Source: Zea mays
Taxonomy: Eukaryota; Streptophyta; Magnoliopsida; Poales; Poaceae
Assembly: GCF_902167145.1 (NCBI RefSeq)
Contig: NC_050105.1
Span: forward strand, 142,275,988 to 142,339,987
Reading direction: 5' to 3'
Length of the DNA stretch: 64,000 nucleotides
In this document: one piece after another, positions 46,080 to 58,042 of the stretch
How positions within the stretch are numbered: the first letter of the stretch is position 1
Layout of the letters: the number at the start of each line of letters is the position of its first letter
Position numbers and translations under genes: made by a program
The notes under the pieces: model-generated
Database searches by the model: none
Told to the model about the DNA's origin: nothing
The model's input: the letters and a program-made list of their open reading frames with translations, nothing else

Positions 46080-47043
46080 AAACCAATGTAATTTTTGACA
46101 ATACATATAGTATAATCAATGAGAATTATTTTAAGTCAATGTAATTGTTGACATACATATAGTATAATCATTAAGTGTTATATTTTAAGTTATGAGAGTA
46201 ACATAAGATTTGCTGTTATATATAATTTAATAATTATATTAAGTATAATTGAATATTAATGTAAGTTATTTAATATAATGACATGAGAATGGTAACGAAT
46301 ATTCTAGTTTTCTTATAAATCATTTAATGGGTCTGGACTAGAGGTGCGCTCAATAAAAGATAGCGCAGCGCTGATGCTGTCCGCCGTCCGTGTACTGCAA
46401 GTCTGCACGGGCGCTCGTCGAACGTCTAGACGTCAAGGCTTGTGATGTGGCACGCTGACGTTCTCTCACTCGTTCTAGATGAAAATTTGTTACTCACTGC
46501 TTGTGATGTGGAATAGCTGCAGCTTCACTGCTTGATTCTATTTCCTATTCACAGTTTGGTAAATAAATCATGACGTGCATGCACGTAATACGGTAAACAA
46601 CTAGAATCAGGAAAGGAGGAGGCGCTTTAATTTTGGGCGCCACAGTTGTTGTTATTCCTCCTAATCTACTGAAGAGGTTGTTATAGGAGATGCAGATTTC
46701 AAACAGCTTGCCTGGAGGATGAGCAGAATAATGCCCAGTGCTCCAATTGCTTCTTCACCTTCGTCAAAATAAGGATGATGAATCGGGGTTTTCAGAAGTG
46801 ATCTTTAGAGAGAGGTTCATGTCCTACTATAACGATGAGCGAACCACGCTGACGTTATCTCTCACTCGTTCTAGATGAAAAATTGTTAGAGGCAGGAAAC
46901 GGGACACATGCTTTACTGTGGCAGTGCAATATATTAATCCATGTAAATACATGCATTATGCAGCTTCAACGAACATGGTTACAGTTATTCTCGACGACCC
47001 CCCACTGGGTGGGTGTTCCCACTTCCCCGTAACACCAAATTTC
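46080..47043. repeat. Duplicated flank (U1 downstream plus I9 3' side), copy of 17166-17484 + 43018-44500
   Basis: 46080-46335 repeats the U1 downstream flank, then continues straight into the sequence that follows the Huck-like element (from 43018: ctagaggtgcgctca). It thus shows the empty site of the Huck-like insertion. LINE and MITE found in the other copy are absent here. Confidence 0.8.
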
Positions 47044-47622
47044 TTAGAGATGGCCGTCCGTCTCCGGGAGCGCAGGAGGGTCCTCCAGCCGCGTGACTTT
47101 GAGCACCCCTGGGACTTCTGCTCATTTGATCACAACGTACGTGTTGATACGACGGACGTTGAAACTAACAATATTAGCATGGACTAGTACGGATTTAGTT
47201 AGCTCACTTGACAGTCTACGGGCCTGGTTGTTGGTGATGAAGGCGCTGAACAGCCCGAGCTCGCTCTCATACATCGCGCTCCGTGCTGCTTCGACGCTGG
47301 GGGGATCAGGAAAACAGGACAAGGATCAGTACAAAAAAAATACGTGCAGGGTCTTCTGTCTCTGGACTGGAGCGGTGGTGGTCTGGAGAGATCCGCGAGC
47401 CACGCAATGCGACCTGCCGAGCACGTTGGCGAGCAGGCGGTAGTTGTACTCCTCGAGGTCGCCGGCCGCGCCGTTGTCCGGGACGCGGACCGTGGCCTCG
47501 AACAGGTGCGTCTCCTGGCCTCTCGGCTTCGGCGGGCCGACGGCCGCGGCGTGGTGAGCAGCAGTGACGGCGAGCGCCACCAGGACGGACAGCAGCATTC
47601 TGCCGCTGGCCGTCGTCCTCAT
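47044..47622 (-). CDS. Secreted stand-alone peptidase inhibitor I9 (subtilisin-propeptide-like), copy B, intact
   Basis: Exons 47414-47622, 47208-47296, 47044-47117, 123 aa, about the size of Arabidopsis SPI-1. Introns are GT-AG (cggcag/gtcgc, ccccag/cgtcg; tcaa/gtgagc, gagcag/aagtc), the second short with a TGCTAATAT branch-point-like word. The ATG at 47622 opens a signal peptide (about 1-28: LLSVLVALAVTAAHHAAAV). I9 core about residues 38-112: THLFEATVRVP, YRLLANVLGSVEAARSAMYE, GLFSAFITNNQARRL, SKVPGVLKVTRLEDP. No subtilase catalytic domain follows, so it should act as a free inhibitor or chaperone of subtilases outside the cell. Reading on through intron 2 would give a 127-aa product without the last I9 strand, so splicing is preferred. 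Confidence 0.78.
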
Positions 47623-47720
47623 GTGTTGCAGTTGCAAGGACTGCCGCAGGATTGCTGCTTCTGAAGATTTTCTTTTTCTTTTCTGTTTGGCTCGGTTGGG
47701 AACTTGGGATATGGAGGTGA

Positions 47721-47730
47721 ACTATATACA
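47721..47730 (-). promoter_or_regulatory. TATA box of I9 copy B
   Basis: TGTATATAGT on the minus strand, about 100 bases before the ATG, aligned with the TATA box of copy A. Confidence 0.5.
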
Positions 47731-47905
47731 GGGCCGTTTTTATAGGGTGCCTGCGCCGATCAGTTACATTCTGATTCGGGAGTTTGAACTGTTGCGTAAT
47801 AAACACCTTAATGAAGATCATTCATATCTGCCACGACGTTTGGGGGCATCTAACAGTAGAACCGATTGGGCTTGTGCGTTGCATTTCTCATCAGGCGTTC
47901 AGGTT

Positions 47906-48393
47906 GCATATCTGCCATTCGCCGCTCCCGCTCCGCTACGTCTCTCACCGCGAACAGAGGACGAAGGAGCATTCTGGGCATTATCGTGCATTGCTGTCCT
48001 AATCTTTCGTGCAACCAACCGATCACGCAATTCTGACGGTAAACCAGGTTTGGCATTGAGCACAGTGCTTTCTGAAGGAGAAGTGTATCGCAACGTTCAT
48101 ATTCTGCTTCTGTAACAAGAAGCTTCCGACTGAAATACCAACAAAAATACACTGCCTTCCTTGACATGCAGATGCAGTGTGCGTAAATAAGGTCTCAAAA
48201 TGTGACATACGGGTTTTGCTTATCCTAGCTTAGTCTTTGCTGGAGCATGGCGCATGGGCCACTTTGAGATTCTTTATGGTAGTAAGAGCTTGTTTGTTTC
48301 AGTTTTTTATGGCTTTATCTCAATTAGAAATTTAAAAAAAGGCTGAAACCTCGCCACTATCCCCTGTGCCTCGGTAACCCACTAACACGTGAA
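47906..48393. other. Intergenic, no gene seen
   Basis: Homology to the upstream region of I9 copy A ends near 47905. Short frames on both strands have no coding support. Confidence 0.4.
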
Positions 48394-49297
48394 TAGTGCT
48401 GAGAATATAAGCCAGGTTTTTTTGACCAGCATGAACACGGCTTGAAAACAGGAGTCTAAAACATGGCTCGATACGAAATAATTTGGGTCGTGCTAGCACG
48501 GTCCGAAGGCATGTCTGGGCTGGACCTCAAATTCCGGCCCATCGGGCCCCCGGCACGGTCTAATGAAGTCCAAGTTATTTAATTTCTTTAATTTAGTAAG
48601 TTATCGACTTTATATTATTGTAATATTTAGAGCTTATGTGGTCAAATGATGTTAGGATTGTTTAATATCTTTAGTTTAGCATCAAGGTTATTAAAACGAT
48701 AAAATTTTGACTTTTAAACGTTTAAACTTTGTTTAAACGTAGTTTTAAACAACATAGGAAAAATACCAATATATCATAATTTCATATAATAATATGAAGT
48801 TAAATACCAAAACAGAGAGGTTAGTGGCTTACCAAAACTTCACTCATGAGCTGGATTGAACCCCAAAAGTAACTAATAGACTGACCCCAAAAATAGCTAA
48901 TGGTCTAAAATGCATAAAACACTGCGTTTTACCGTTTATAACGCCAAAACGCTAAAACGTGATTTCAATCTCTAATTAGAGTTTTGACGTTTACACGTAG
49001 TTTAAACATCGTTTAAACGTAGTTTTAATAACACTGTTTAGCATGCTATGGACTATATATGGTTGTAATATTTTGTTTTTATGTGGTTAAATATATGTGT
49101 CGGGTTTGGGCCGATATGGCCCAACGAAGACACGACGTGGTTTAGGGTCAGGCTAGGCCACTGTTTTTACACTTTAGATTGACACGACACTGCCTAAAAC
49201 TTTTTTGGACTTTACCGATCCGAATTCGTTTCCCACGAAGCATGATAAATTTGGGTTTAGGCTGGACTGGCACGACCTGGCCTAATTCGCAGCACTA
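48394..49297. mobile_element. Non-autonomous hAT-like element, about 904 bp
   Basis: Left end TAGTGCTGAGAATATAAGCC and right end, inverted, TAGTGCTGCGAATTAGGCC. Flanks cacgtgaa and gacgtgac agree in six of eight bases, fitting a worn 8-bp target duplication. Interior has the gcccatcgggccc phrase shared with debris near 9330. No transposase. Confidence 0.6.
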
Positions 49298-50110
49298 GAC
49301 GTGACCATGGGCGTACGAGTTACGACGACCCAATCATGACACGTACCCCCGTTACCTCCTCTTGGTATTGTTTTTTGTTAGGTAACCTACTTCCTTATCG
49401 TGTTTCATGGTGACGTCCCCACCAGTCATGCAACTTGCTGTCGACCAAATTAAACTGAAGGCATGACCTGTATGGAGCGTGTGAACAGGACTACAGCAGC
49501 ACATCGAGTAGAAAAACACGAGCAGCTACCGCGAATGAGAAACGGGGGCGACGAAGAAATACTGAAAAGGCTACACACCGTCACGTTGTCAAAAAGGGCA
49601 CGACGACACAACTGGACGTCCATTGCGTTGCGTGCGTGTCTAAAGGCCAAAGGCGCAGCTATTGGACTTGGACCGGAGACCACAGCGCATCGCATGCATC
49701 ACACCTGACGTCATCCCCACACACATCAGTGCTTTGCTGTGCAGGCCCTGCAGCTGCATACGTACTAGCCCTAGCCCATCAGTACTGCACTGTACTTGTC
49801 TTATAGTTAGTGTGTATATGTATATATACGTAGTGCGTACCGGAAACATTGACTCCTTTGTGAATCTATGACTCCATTGCTCAATACTGCAAAAAAATAC
49901 GATCTTTTTAGCTCTTCCGTATCATGTGCATCCTAGCCTAACTGATCTCCCATTTTACGCTCCATCGACGTATTGGTATTGAGTAGTTTCTGCTCGTCTA
50001 GAGCTATGCACTTGTACAATTATATACAAGCAATAATATGCTGTTGTCTATCGTAGTTCCTATTTGCTACCTAAAGATCGCAAATGAACGACGACGACAC
50101 TCTCAGCATC
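49298..50110. other. Intergenic, 3' side of the MYB gene
   Basis: No gene seen; short frames at 49463-49708 and 49662-49871 have no support. Likely holds the MYB 3' untranslated region near 49950-50110. Confidence 0.4.
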
Positions 50111-51534
50111 TCACAACCCCATCTGATTAATACTGCCTGTGACTGCAGTAGCAGGGACAGGGTATCCGGGTAGTTCCTGGAGCACGGCCGAGGCGGGGCC
50201 CGCCTGGAAGTAGCAGGACACTGGGTCGTCCACCATGGCAGGAAGCGGGTCCGGGTGGTCAGCGACCAGCAGACCCTGGGGGCCCATTGGGTACTGGTAG
50301 TCCTCCACGGTGCCCCACAGGCCCAACTCCCTCTCCAGGTCCTCCAACCACCACTCCTTTCCCTCCGCTCCGTGGCTGCCCGCGTCGGCGCCGTTCGTCG
50401 GCTCTGCCGGATTCCTCTGGCAGCGCGGCGCCGGTGCCTCGGCGGCGTCGCCGTCGATGATGCTCCACAGCTCATGGCCCATGTCGATCTCGGGCAGCAC
50501 GAGCAGGTCGTCCACGCCGGGCGGGGCGCTCGCCGGCGGCGGGGACGTGGACGAGGCGCACGGCGACGTTGCCGCGGACGCGGACACGGACACGGCCGAG
50601 CCGTACGGCGCTGGCGCGGTGTCCACCAGCGTGCCGAAGCCGAAGCTGGGGTCGTCGACGTCGAGCATCGGCATCATCTCGAAGTTCTCCAGGTCCAGCT
50701 CGTCGTCCGCTTCCTTGCTCATGTTGTTGCTCTGCTGCTCGCCGGAGTCGCCGCTGGAGAAGTTGGTCGTCGTCGTGGACGAGGACGGCGACGGCGACGG
50801 GAGCGGCAGCGGCGCCTCCGCGCCACCGCCAGCGGCTGCCTTCGTCGTCTTCTTTTTCTTCTTCTTCTTGGACCCGGCGGCGCCGCGCTCCTCCCCGGCC
50901 GGCGACACCCGCTTCTTCAAGTGCGTGTTCCAGACGTTCTTGATCTCGTTGTCCGTCCGGCCCGGCAGGCACGACGCGATCTTGGACCACCTGGTAGCAG
51001 AAACAAAATCCAAACGGAACACGATCAGCCTCGGCGGCGTCATGCATGGATTATCCAATACCAAAAGGACGGCGTGTGCAGCAGCTCAACTCCTCCAAGC
51101 CGGAAACGCTGCACCGTACGTACTTGTTCCCGAGCAAGCCGTGGAGCTTGATGATGGCCTCCTCCTCCTCGGCGGTGAAGTTGCCGCGCTTGAGGTCCGG
51201 GCGCAGGTAGTTGATCCACCGCAGCCGGCAGCTCTTCCCGCACCGCAGCAGACCTACGGATGGATGGAATCGAAGAACCAACCGTTAGAGCTGGAACCAA
51301 TCAACCAACTCCCTGTCACATGCATACATGTTCGGAAGGAATAATGCATGCCGTGACGGCGCGCCGCCGGGGCTCCCGTCCCGTCCCGTACGTACCTGCT
51401 TGCTTGGGCAGGGCGCGCCAGTTGGCGTGGCCGTACTTCTGAATGTAGGCGATGAGGCGCATGTCCTCTTCCGGCGTCCAGGAGCCTTTGTTGAGCCCCA
51501 CCTTGGCGCAGCACGGTGCCCGGCCCTTCCCCAT
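50111..51534 (-). CDS. R2R3-MYB transcription factor, copy 1 (complete)
   Basis: Exons 51396-51534, 51124-51253 (130 nt, the standard MYB exon 2) and 50111-50990; 382 aa, all introns GT-AG. R2 has Trp at 19, 39 and 59; R3 has Phe72, Trp91 and Trp110, the normal spacing for DNA contact. N-terminus [19 protein letters not shown] and R3 text ([20 protein letters not shown]) put it with the MYB58/63 and MYB13/14/15 groups; grass MYB58/63-like members activate lignin and phenylpropanoid genes. The C-terminal half is acidic and Ser/Pro-rich with a Lys run (after about 122), ELWSIIDGD and [14 protein letters not shown], likely activation segments. TATA box at 51671-51677. The exact subgroup is inference. 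Confidence 0.9.
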
Positions 51535-53096
51535 GCCTGTTTGTTCTCGTTCGTTCCGAGCCCCCAAGCTGCAGTTGCTGCTACGCGGCGACACCTCTGA
51601 AGCTCCTGCTCCTCGCCTGTGCCAGGGGACTGTGCGGAGCTGCAACCGGGACAGTGGCAGGGCCAGGCGTTTATATACACGCACGCACGCGGCCCCGCGG
51701 TGAGATGCCCGGGTGCGGGTCGCGCCCTTGACGTGCGCGACGCCGACAGCGCGCGACAGGTGACACACCACAAGCCGCGGCCGTGTCGCGCTCGCGCACG
51801 GCCCCTCACCGCGGACTCCCCTCACCAACCACCCCCCGCGCTCCCTCCGATCCCTGTCAGGCAGGCATCAGCTGTCAGCCTGCCACGACGGCCGACGCGA
51901 CTCGGGAGCCCTCTGCCCTCTGCGGCTCTGCGGCTCTGCCTGGCTGCGTTCGTTGGTTCGTTCCCCGGGCGATTTCTCACCAAAAGCGGAGGGGCCCCGT
52001 GGCGATTCGCGTCGCGCGGCCGTTGATTTCCGCGACGGCGCACGGGGGCACGCGATCACGTGGGGGGCCCTCGCGCGATCTCGCAGGGGGGGCCGTGGCA
52101 CTTGCTTGCCCAGCTGGGTGTCCGAGGTGGCCGCGCGGGCGCCGACTGGCATCGCGGTGGCGTCCGCCGCGACTGGACAGGTGCGGTTGCTTGGTGTGCC
52201 GTCAGTTGGACAACCGCGACATGGCCTGCATCAGACCGTGGGTTATGGGTTAAAGCATGTTTTGCGAAAGCGAAAAAAGGAGATTAGGCGAGACAATGAT
52301 GGCTAAATGTCGAGTTTTTTCCCCTCCGATTCGTCAAAATCAGCATAAATGGCGGGGAACGGAGAGCAAGCCGGACACTTTGCTTAGGATCAAATCTATT
52401 GGAGCACTCCGTCTCTGTGCCACTGTGCACAGAAACTGCTTCCTAGGTTGGAAATAGGTTGTCCAACTCCTTCATCAACTTGGGTTAAGTGATCATCCTA
52501 GTAGGAAAAATTAAAAGGTCGATTGCAACCTGGTAATAAAGAGTAGTTAAATGGTCACTTTGTTTTATGCGTCTTATACTAGCAGTAGCTAATAACTCAA
52601 TAAAAACGGGGAAATCATGGGGGTACGGATTGGATATATGAAGGTGTCGAAGTCCATAGCTAGTTTGGACGTTTTCAGATCATTTTTCATGATTCAGTCT
52701 TCAACTACCGGCCGTCGTCCTTTGCACAGATTCCGTCGACAGAGAATGCATCAAAAGGAACAAGAAGAATATGCGCTAACTATATAGTACTGCAGTTGAA
52801 ATATGACATGTCAAATTTAGTAGCTTCACAATATCTTAATAAGGACACAAAAAAATGTTGCCATTTGGTACGTGCCACTCATATTATTCGATTTACCCCC
52901 CATACTAGCTAAGCTGTTGATATCAACAGGTCACATTAACAAATTCGTAATGATATATTTCACATTGAAATTGAAGTGCATTTGATATGTTTAAAAAACA
53001 CCAAACCCGTTAACCCATTTACATTCTCCAACCATCGTTTCGCCGGAGCGCATCCTAACACGCAAAACCGCCCCTAACGCAGCGGATTTCGGTCAC
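50217..53096. repeat. MYB tandem duplication, copy 1 (2.88 kb)
   Basis: From within MYB exon 3 through the promoter and about 1.4 kb upstream. Matches 53158-55985 almost base for base, apart from small deletions in the second copy (for example gaps near 51783 and 51920 relative to copy 1). Confidence 0.9.
51671..51677 (-). promoter_or_regulatory. TATA box of MYB copy 1
   Basis: TATATAA on the minus strand, 137 bases before the ATG, in a GC-rich promoter; kept in copy 2. Confidence 0.6.
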
Positions 53097-53152
53097 TTGA
53101 GACCTTGTTCGGTTATTCCTATCACATATGGATTAACAAATTCGTAATGATA

Positions 53153-54468
53153 TCAACAGGACACTGGGTCGTCCACCATGGCAGGAATCGGGTCCGGGTG
53201 GTCAGCGACCAGCAGACCCTGGGGGCCCATTGGGTACTGGTAGTCCTCCACGGTGCCCCACAGGCCCAACTCCCTCTCAAGGTCCTCCAACCACCACTCC
53301 TTTCCCTCCGCTCCGTGGCTGGCCGCGTCGGCGCCGTTCGTCGGCTCTGCCGGATTCCTCTGGCAGCACGGCGCCGGTGCCTCAGCGGCATCGCCGTCGA
53401 TGATGCTCCACAGCTCATGGCCGATGTCGATCTCGGGCAGCACGAGCAGGTCGTCCACGCCGGGCGGGGCGCTCGCCGGCGGCGGGGACGTGGACGAGGC
53501 GCACGGAGACGTTGCCGCGGACACGGACACGGACACGGCCGAGCCGTACGGCGCTGGCGCGGTGTCCACCAGCGTGCCAAAGCCGAAGCTGGGGTCGTCG
53601 ACGTCGAGCATCGGCATCATCTCGAAGTTCTCCAGGTCCAGCTCGTCGTCCGCTTCCTTGCTCATGTTGTTGCTCTGCTGCTCGCCGGAGTCGCCGCTGG
53701 AGAAGTTGGTCGTCGTCGTGGACGAGGACGGCGACGGCGACGGGAGCGGCAGCGGCGCCTCCGCGCCACCGCCAGCGGCTGCCTTCGTCGTCTTCTTTTT
53801 CTTCTTCTTCTTGGACCCGGCGGCGCCGCGCTCCTCCCCGGCCGGCGACACCCGCTTCTTCAAGTGCGTGTTCCAGACGTTCTTGATCTCGTTGTCCGTC
53901 CGGCCCGGCAGGCACGACGCGATCTTGGACCACCTGGTAGCAGAAACAAAAGCCAAACGGAACTCGATCAGACTCGGCGGCGTCATGCATGGATTATCCA
54001 AAAGGACGATCGACATGTGCAGCTCAACCCCTCCAAGCCGGAAACGCTGCACCGTATACGTACTTGTTCCCGAGCAAGCCGTGGAGCTTGATGATGGCCT
54101 CCTCCTCCTCGGCGGTGAAGTTGCCGCGCTTGAGGTCCGGGCGCAGGTAGTTGATCCACCGCAGCCGGCAGCTCTTCCCGCACCGCAGCAGACCTACGGA
54201 TGGATGGAATCGAAGAACCAACCGTCAGAGCTGGAACCAACTCCCTGTCACATGCATACACATGTTCAGAACGAATAATGCATGCCGTGACGGCGCGCCG
54301 CCGGGGCTGCCGTCCCGTCCCGTACGTACCTGCTTGCTTGGGCAGGGCGCGCCAGTTGGCGTGGCCGTACTTCTGAATGTAGGCGATGAGGCGCATGTCC
54401 TCCTCCGGCGTCCAGGAGCCCTTGTTGAGCCCCACCTTGGCGCAGCACGGTGCCCGGCCCTTCCCCAT
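53153..54468 (-). CDS. R2R3-MYB transcription factor, copy 2 (C-terminus truncated)
   Basis: Exons 54330-54468, 54064-54193 and 53153-53933; 349 aa. Exons 1 and 2 code exactly the same R2 and R3 as copy 1, and in the shared C-terminal part I see five substitutions (SAS/SVS, DMG/DIG, RCQ/CCQ, DAG/DAA, PLP/PIP). The last 33 residues of copy 1 are missing: right after DDPVSC the duplication junction supplies a TGA stop. The rest of the frame is open, so it could still be made, with the same DNA binding but without the end of the C-terminal region. Its own promoter with TATA box (54604-54610) is duplicated too, but 3' untranslated sequence is not. Confidence 0.82.
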
Positions 54469-55985
54469 GCCTGTTTCTTCTCGTTCGTTCCGAGCCCCAA
54501 GCTGCAGTTGCTGCTACGCGGCGACACCTCAGAAGCTCCTGCTCCTCGCCTGTGCCAGGGGCCTGTGCGGAGCTGCAACCGGGACAGTGGCAGGGCCAGG
54601 CGTTTATATACACGCACGCACGCGGCCCCGCGGTGAGATGCCGGGTGCGGGTCGCGCCCTTGACGTGCGCGACGCCGACAGCGCGCGACAGGTGACACAC
54701 CACAAGCCGCGGCCCCTCACCGCGGACTCCCCTCACCAACCACCCCTCGCGCTCCCTCCAATCCCTGTCAGGCAGGCATCAGCTGTCAGCCTGCCACGAC
54801 GGCCGACGCGACTCGGGAGCCCTCTGCCCTCTGCGGCTCTGCCTGGCTGCGTTCGTTCCCCGGGCGATTTCTCACCAAAAGCGGAGGGGCCCCGTGGCGA
54901 TTCGCGTCGCGCGGCCGTTGATTTCCGCGACGGCGCACGGGGGCGCGCGATCGCGTGGGGTCCCTCGCGCGATCTCGCCGGGGGGGCCGTGGCACTTGCT
55001 TGCCCAGCTGGGTGTCCGAGGTGGCCGCGCGGGCGCCGACTGGCATCGCGGTGGCGTCCGCCGCGACTGGACAGGTGCGGTTGCTTGGTGTGCCGTCAGT
55101 TGGACAACCGCGACATGGCCTGCATCAGACCGTGGGTTATGGGTTAAAGCATGTTTTGCGAAAGCGAAAAAAGGAGATTAGGCGAGACAATGATGGCTAA
55201 ATGTCGAGTTTTTTCCCCTCCGATTCGTCAAAATCAGCATAAATGGCGGGGAACGGAGAGCAAGCCGGACACTTTGCTTAGGATCAAATCTATTGGAGCA
55301 CTCCGTCTCTGTGCCACTGTGCACAGAAACTGCTTCCTAGGTTGGAAATAGGTTGTCCAACTCCTTCATCAACTTGGGTTAAGTGATCATCCTAGTAGGA
55401 AAAATTAAAAGGTCGATTGCAACCTGGTAATAAAGAGTAGTTAAATGGTCACTTTGTTTTATGCGTCTTATACTAGCAGTAGCTAATAACTCAATAAAAA
55501 CGGGGAAATCATGGGGGTACGGATTGGATATACGAAGGTGTCGAAGTCCATAGCTAGTTTGGACGTTTTCAGATCATTTTTCATGATTCAGTCTTCAACT
55601 ACCGGCCGTCGTCCTTTGCACAGATTCCGTCGACAGAGAATGCATCAAAAGGAACAAGAAGAATATGCGCTAACTATATAGTACTGCAGTTGAAATATGA
55701 CATGTCAAATTTAGTAGCTTCACAATATCTTAATAAGGACACAAAAAAATGTTGCCATTTGGTACGTGCCACTCATATTATTCGATTTATCCCCCATACT
55801 AGCTAAGCTGTTGATATCAACAGGTCACATTAACAAATTCGTAATGATATATTTCACATTGAAATTGAAGTGCATTTGATATGTTTAAAAAAACACCAAA
55901 CCCGTTAACCCATTTACATTCTCCAACCATCGTTTCGCCGGAGCGCATCCTAACACGCAAAACCGCCCCTAACGCAGCGGATTTC
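53158..55985. repeat. MYB tandem duplication, copy 2 (2.83 kb)
   Basis: Second copy of 50217-53096. Its right end is cut by the Ji-like element at 55986, whose 5-base target site should be atttc (55981-55985). Confidence 0.9.
54604..54610 (-). promoter_or_regulatory. TATA box of MYB copy 2
   Basis: TATATAA, in the same place as in copy 1. Confidence 0.6.
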
Positions 55986-57239
55986 TGAGAGCACCTAGAG
56001 GGGGGGGGTGAATAGGTGATCCTGTAAAAACTTCAAACTTATAGCCACAAAACTTGATTAGGTGTTAGCACAGTTTATGCCAAGTGGCTAGAGAGGAGTC
56101 AAAACACAATAACCACAAGAATTCAATCAAGCACAGAGTGACACAGTGGTTTTATCCCGTGGTTCGGCCAAGACCAACGCTTGCCTACTCCACGTTGTGG
56201 CGTCCCAACGGACGAGGGTTGCAATCAACCCCTCTCAAGCGGTCCAAAGACCCACTTGAATACCACGGTGTTTTGTTTTCCTTTCACTATCCCGTTTGCA
56301 AGGAATCTCCACAAATTGGAGTCTCTTGCCCTTACAAGTATATGATCACAAATGAAACACAGAGTAAGGGAGGGAAGCAACACACACAAATCCACAGCAA
56401 AAGCGCACACACACGGCCAAGAATCGAGCTCACAAGACTATCTCAGAGTTCTCACTTAGAACAGAGCTCGAATCACTTAGAAACACAAACGAATGCGCAG
56501 AGACTTAGTGTGGATGATCAAGAATGCTCAAAGATTGCTTGTATGTCTCCTCCATGCGCCTAGGGGCTCCTTTTATAGCCCCAAGGCAGCTAGGAGCCGT
56601 TGAGAGCAAATCCGGAAGGCCATCCTTGCCTTCTGTCGTCGGGGGCACCGGACAGTCCGGTGCACACCGGACACTGTCCGGTGCCCGATTTGTTTCCTAA
56701 AACGGCGAAGACGACCGTTGCAGACCGTTGGCAGATCTGGCGCTGTTGGCGCACCGGACATGTCCGGTGCACACCGGACAGTCCGGTGCCGTCTTCCGAC
56801 CGTTGGCTCGGGCCGACCGTTGGCTCACCGGACAGTCCGGTGCACACCGGACAGTCCGGTGAATTTTAGCCGTACTCCGCCGGCCAATTTCCCGAGAGCG
56901 GCCAGTTCGAGTCGCGCCAGCCTGGCACACCGGACACTGTCCGGTGCACACCGGACACTGTCCGGTGCACACCGGACAGTCCGGTGCTCCAGACCGAGCT
57001 GGGTCTTGGCAGCACACAGCCAAGTCCCTTCTCCTTTTCTCTATTCTTCTTCTTTCTGTTTCTAACACTTAGACAAATATATTAGTACTCAAAACCAATG
57101 TACTAAGGCTTAGAAACATACCTTTACTTCATGATTTTCACCTTGTTCATCCATGTACATAAATTCCCAATTAAGCACATGTGTTGGCACTCAATCACCA
57201 AAATACATAGAAATGGCCCAAGGGCACATTTCCCTTTCA
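55986..57239 (-). repeat. Ji-like 3' LTR (1254 bp)
   Basis: From TGAGAGCACC to cctttca on the plus strand. Palindromes caccggacagtccggtg and variants fill about 56640-57000. Confidence 0.9.
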
Positions 57240-58042
57240 ATCTCCCCCTTTTTGGTGATTTATGCCAACACAACATAAAGCAACTAGAACAAGTGCAAAA
57301 TCACTTTAAATAAAAACTCAAATTGGTTTTATTCAATTTTGGCATATATGGATCATCCTTTGCCACCACTTGGTTTGTTTTTTTTTTTTGCAAATCAAAC
57401 TCAAATCTCTATCTATAAGTCAAACACACATATTGAAGCATAAAGAGAGTCATTTCAAAAGAATTTGACCACGGATTTCAAAAACTCCCCCTTTTTCCCA
57501 TAATCAACACTTCTCCCCACAAGAAGCCAACTTTTGAAAATAGAGACAATAAGAGACAATAAAAGCTTTTGACAAAACAAAAACTCTATTCTACTATTTT
57601 CAAAATCTCTCAAGTGGTAGCTGATCCATTTATCACTTTGGCCTTTATTTTCTCCCCCTTTGGCATCAAGCACCAAAACGGGATCAATCTTGGCCTTTTA
57701 ACCTCATTGCCTCACCAAAGTCTTCAATTAAGAGCAAATGGCAATAAGATTTCATGAGATGAACTTGGAACTAGTTACCCTCTCATCGGAGTGCAGTGGA
57801 AGTCTTTCATGGTCCAAGCCCACCTTTTCCCTTTCAATCCTCCTTCGAGACTAAATTATCAAACTCAAGTACATGGTTAGTCTCAAAGGGTCAAGTTGTA
57901 ACACATCTCCCCCTACACATGTGCATCACTTTGCAACGGACTTGTGAGGTCCAGGGAGTGTTTGTACAACTTGAGCACCATAATAAGCAACATAATGCAA
58001 AAAGGAACATGATCAAAAGCATAACTACATGTATGCTACAAT
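57240..58042 (-). other. Ji-like 3' non-coding region with repeated polypurine tracts
   Basis: ctccccct blocks at about 57242, 57485, 57651 and 57907; the first, next to the LTR, is the likely plus-strand primer. No gene. Confidence 0.7.

Noticed and set aside
47122..47322. Alternative second exon of the I9 gene reading to 47122
   Set aside because: It runs through a GTGAGC donor and lacks the last I9 strand; splicing to 47117 gives the VPGVLKV end in phase in both copies.
50255..51151. Plus-strand frames of 298 and 344 codons over MYB copy 1 (and 328/341 codons over copy 2)
   Set aside because: They are antisense shadows of the GC-rich MYB exon 3; the minus strand has the full R2R3 domain with standard introns.
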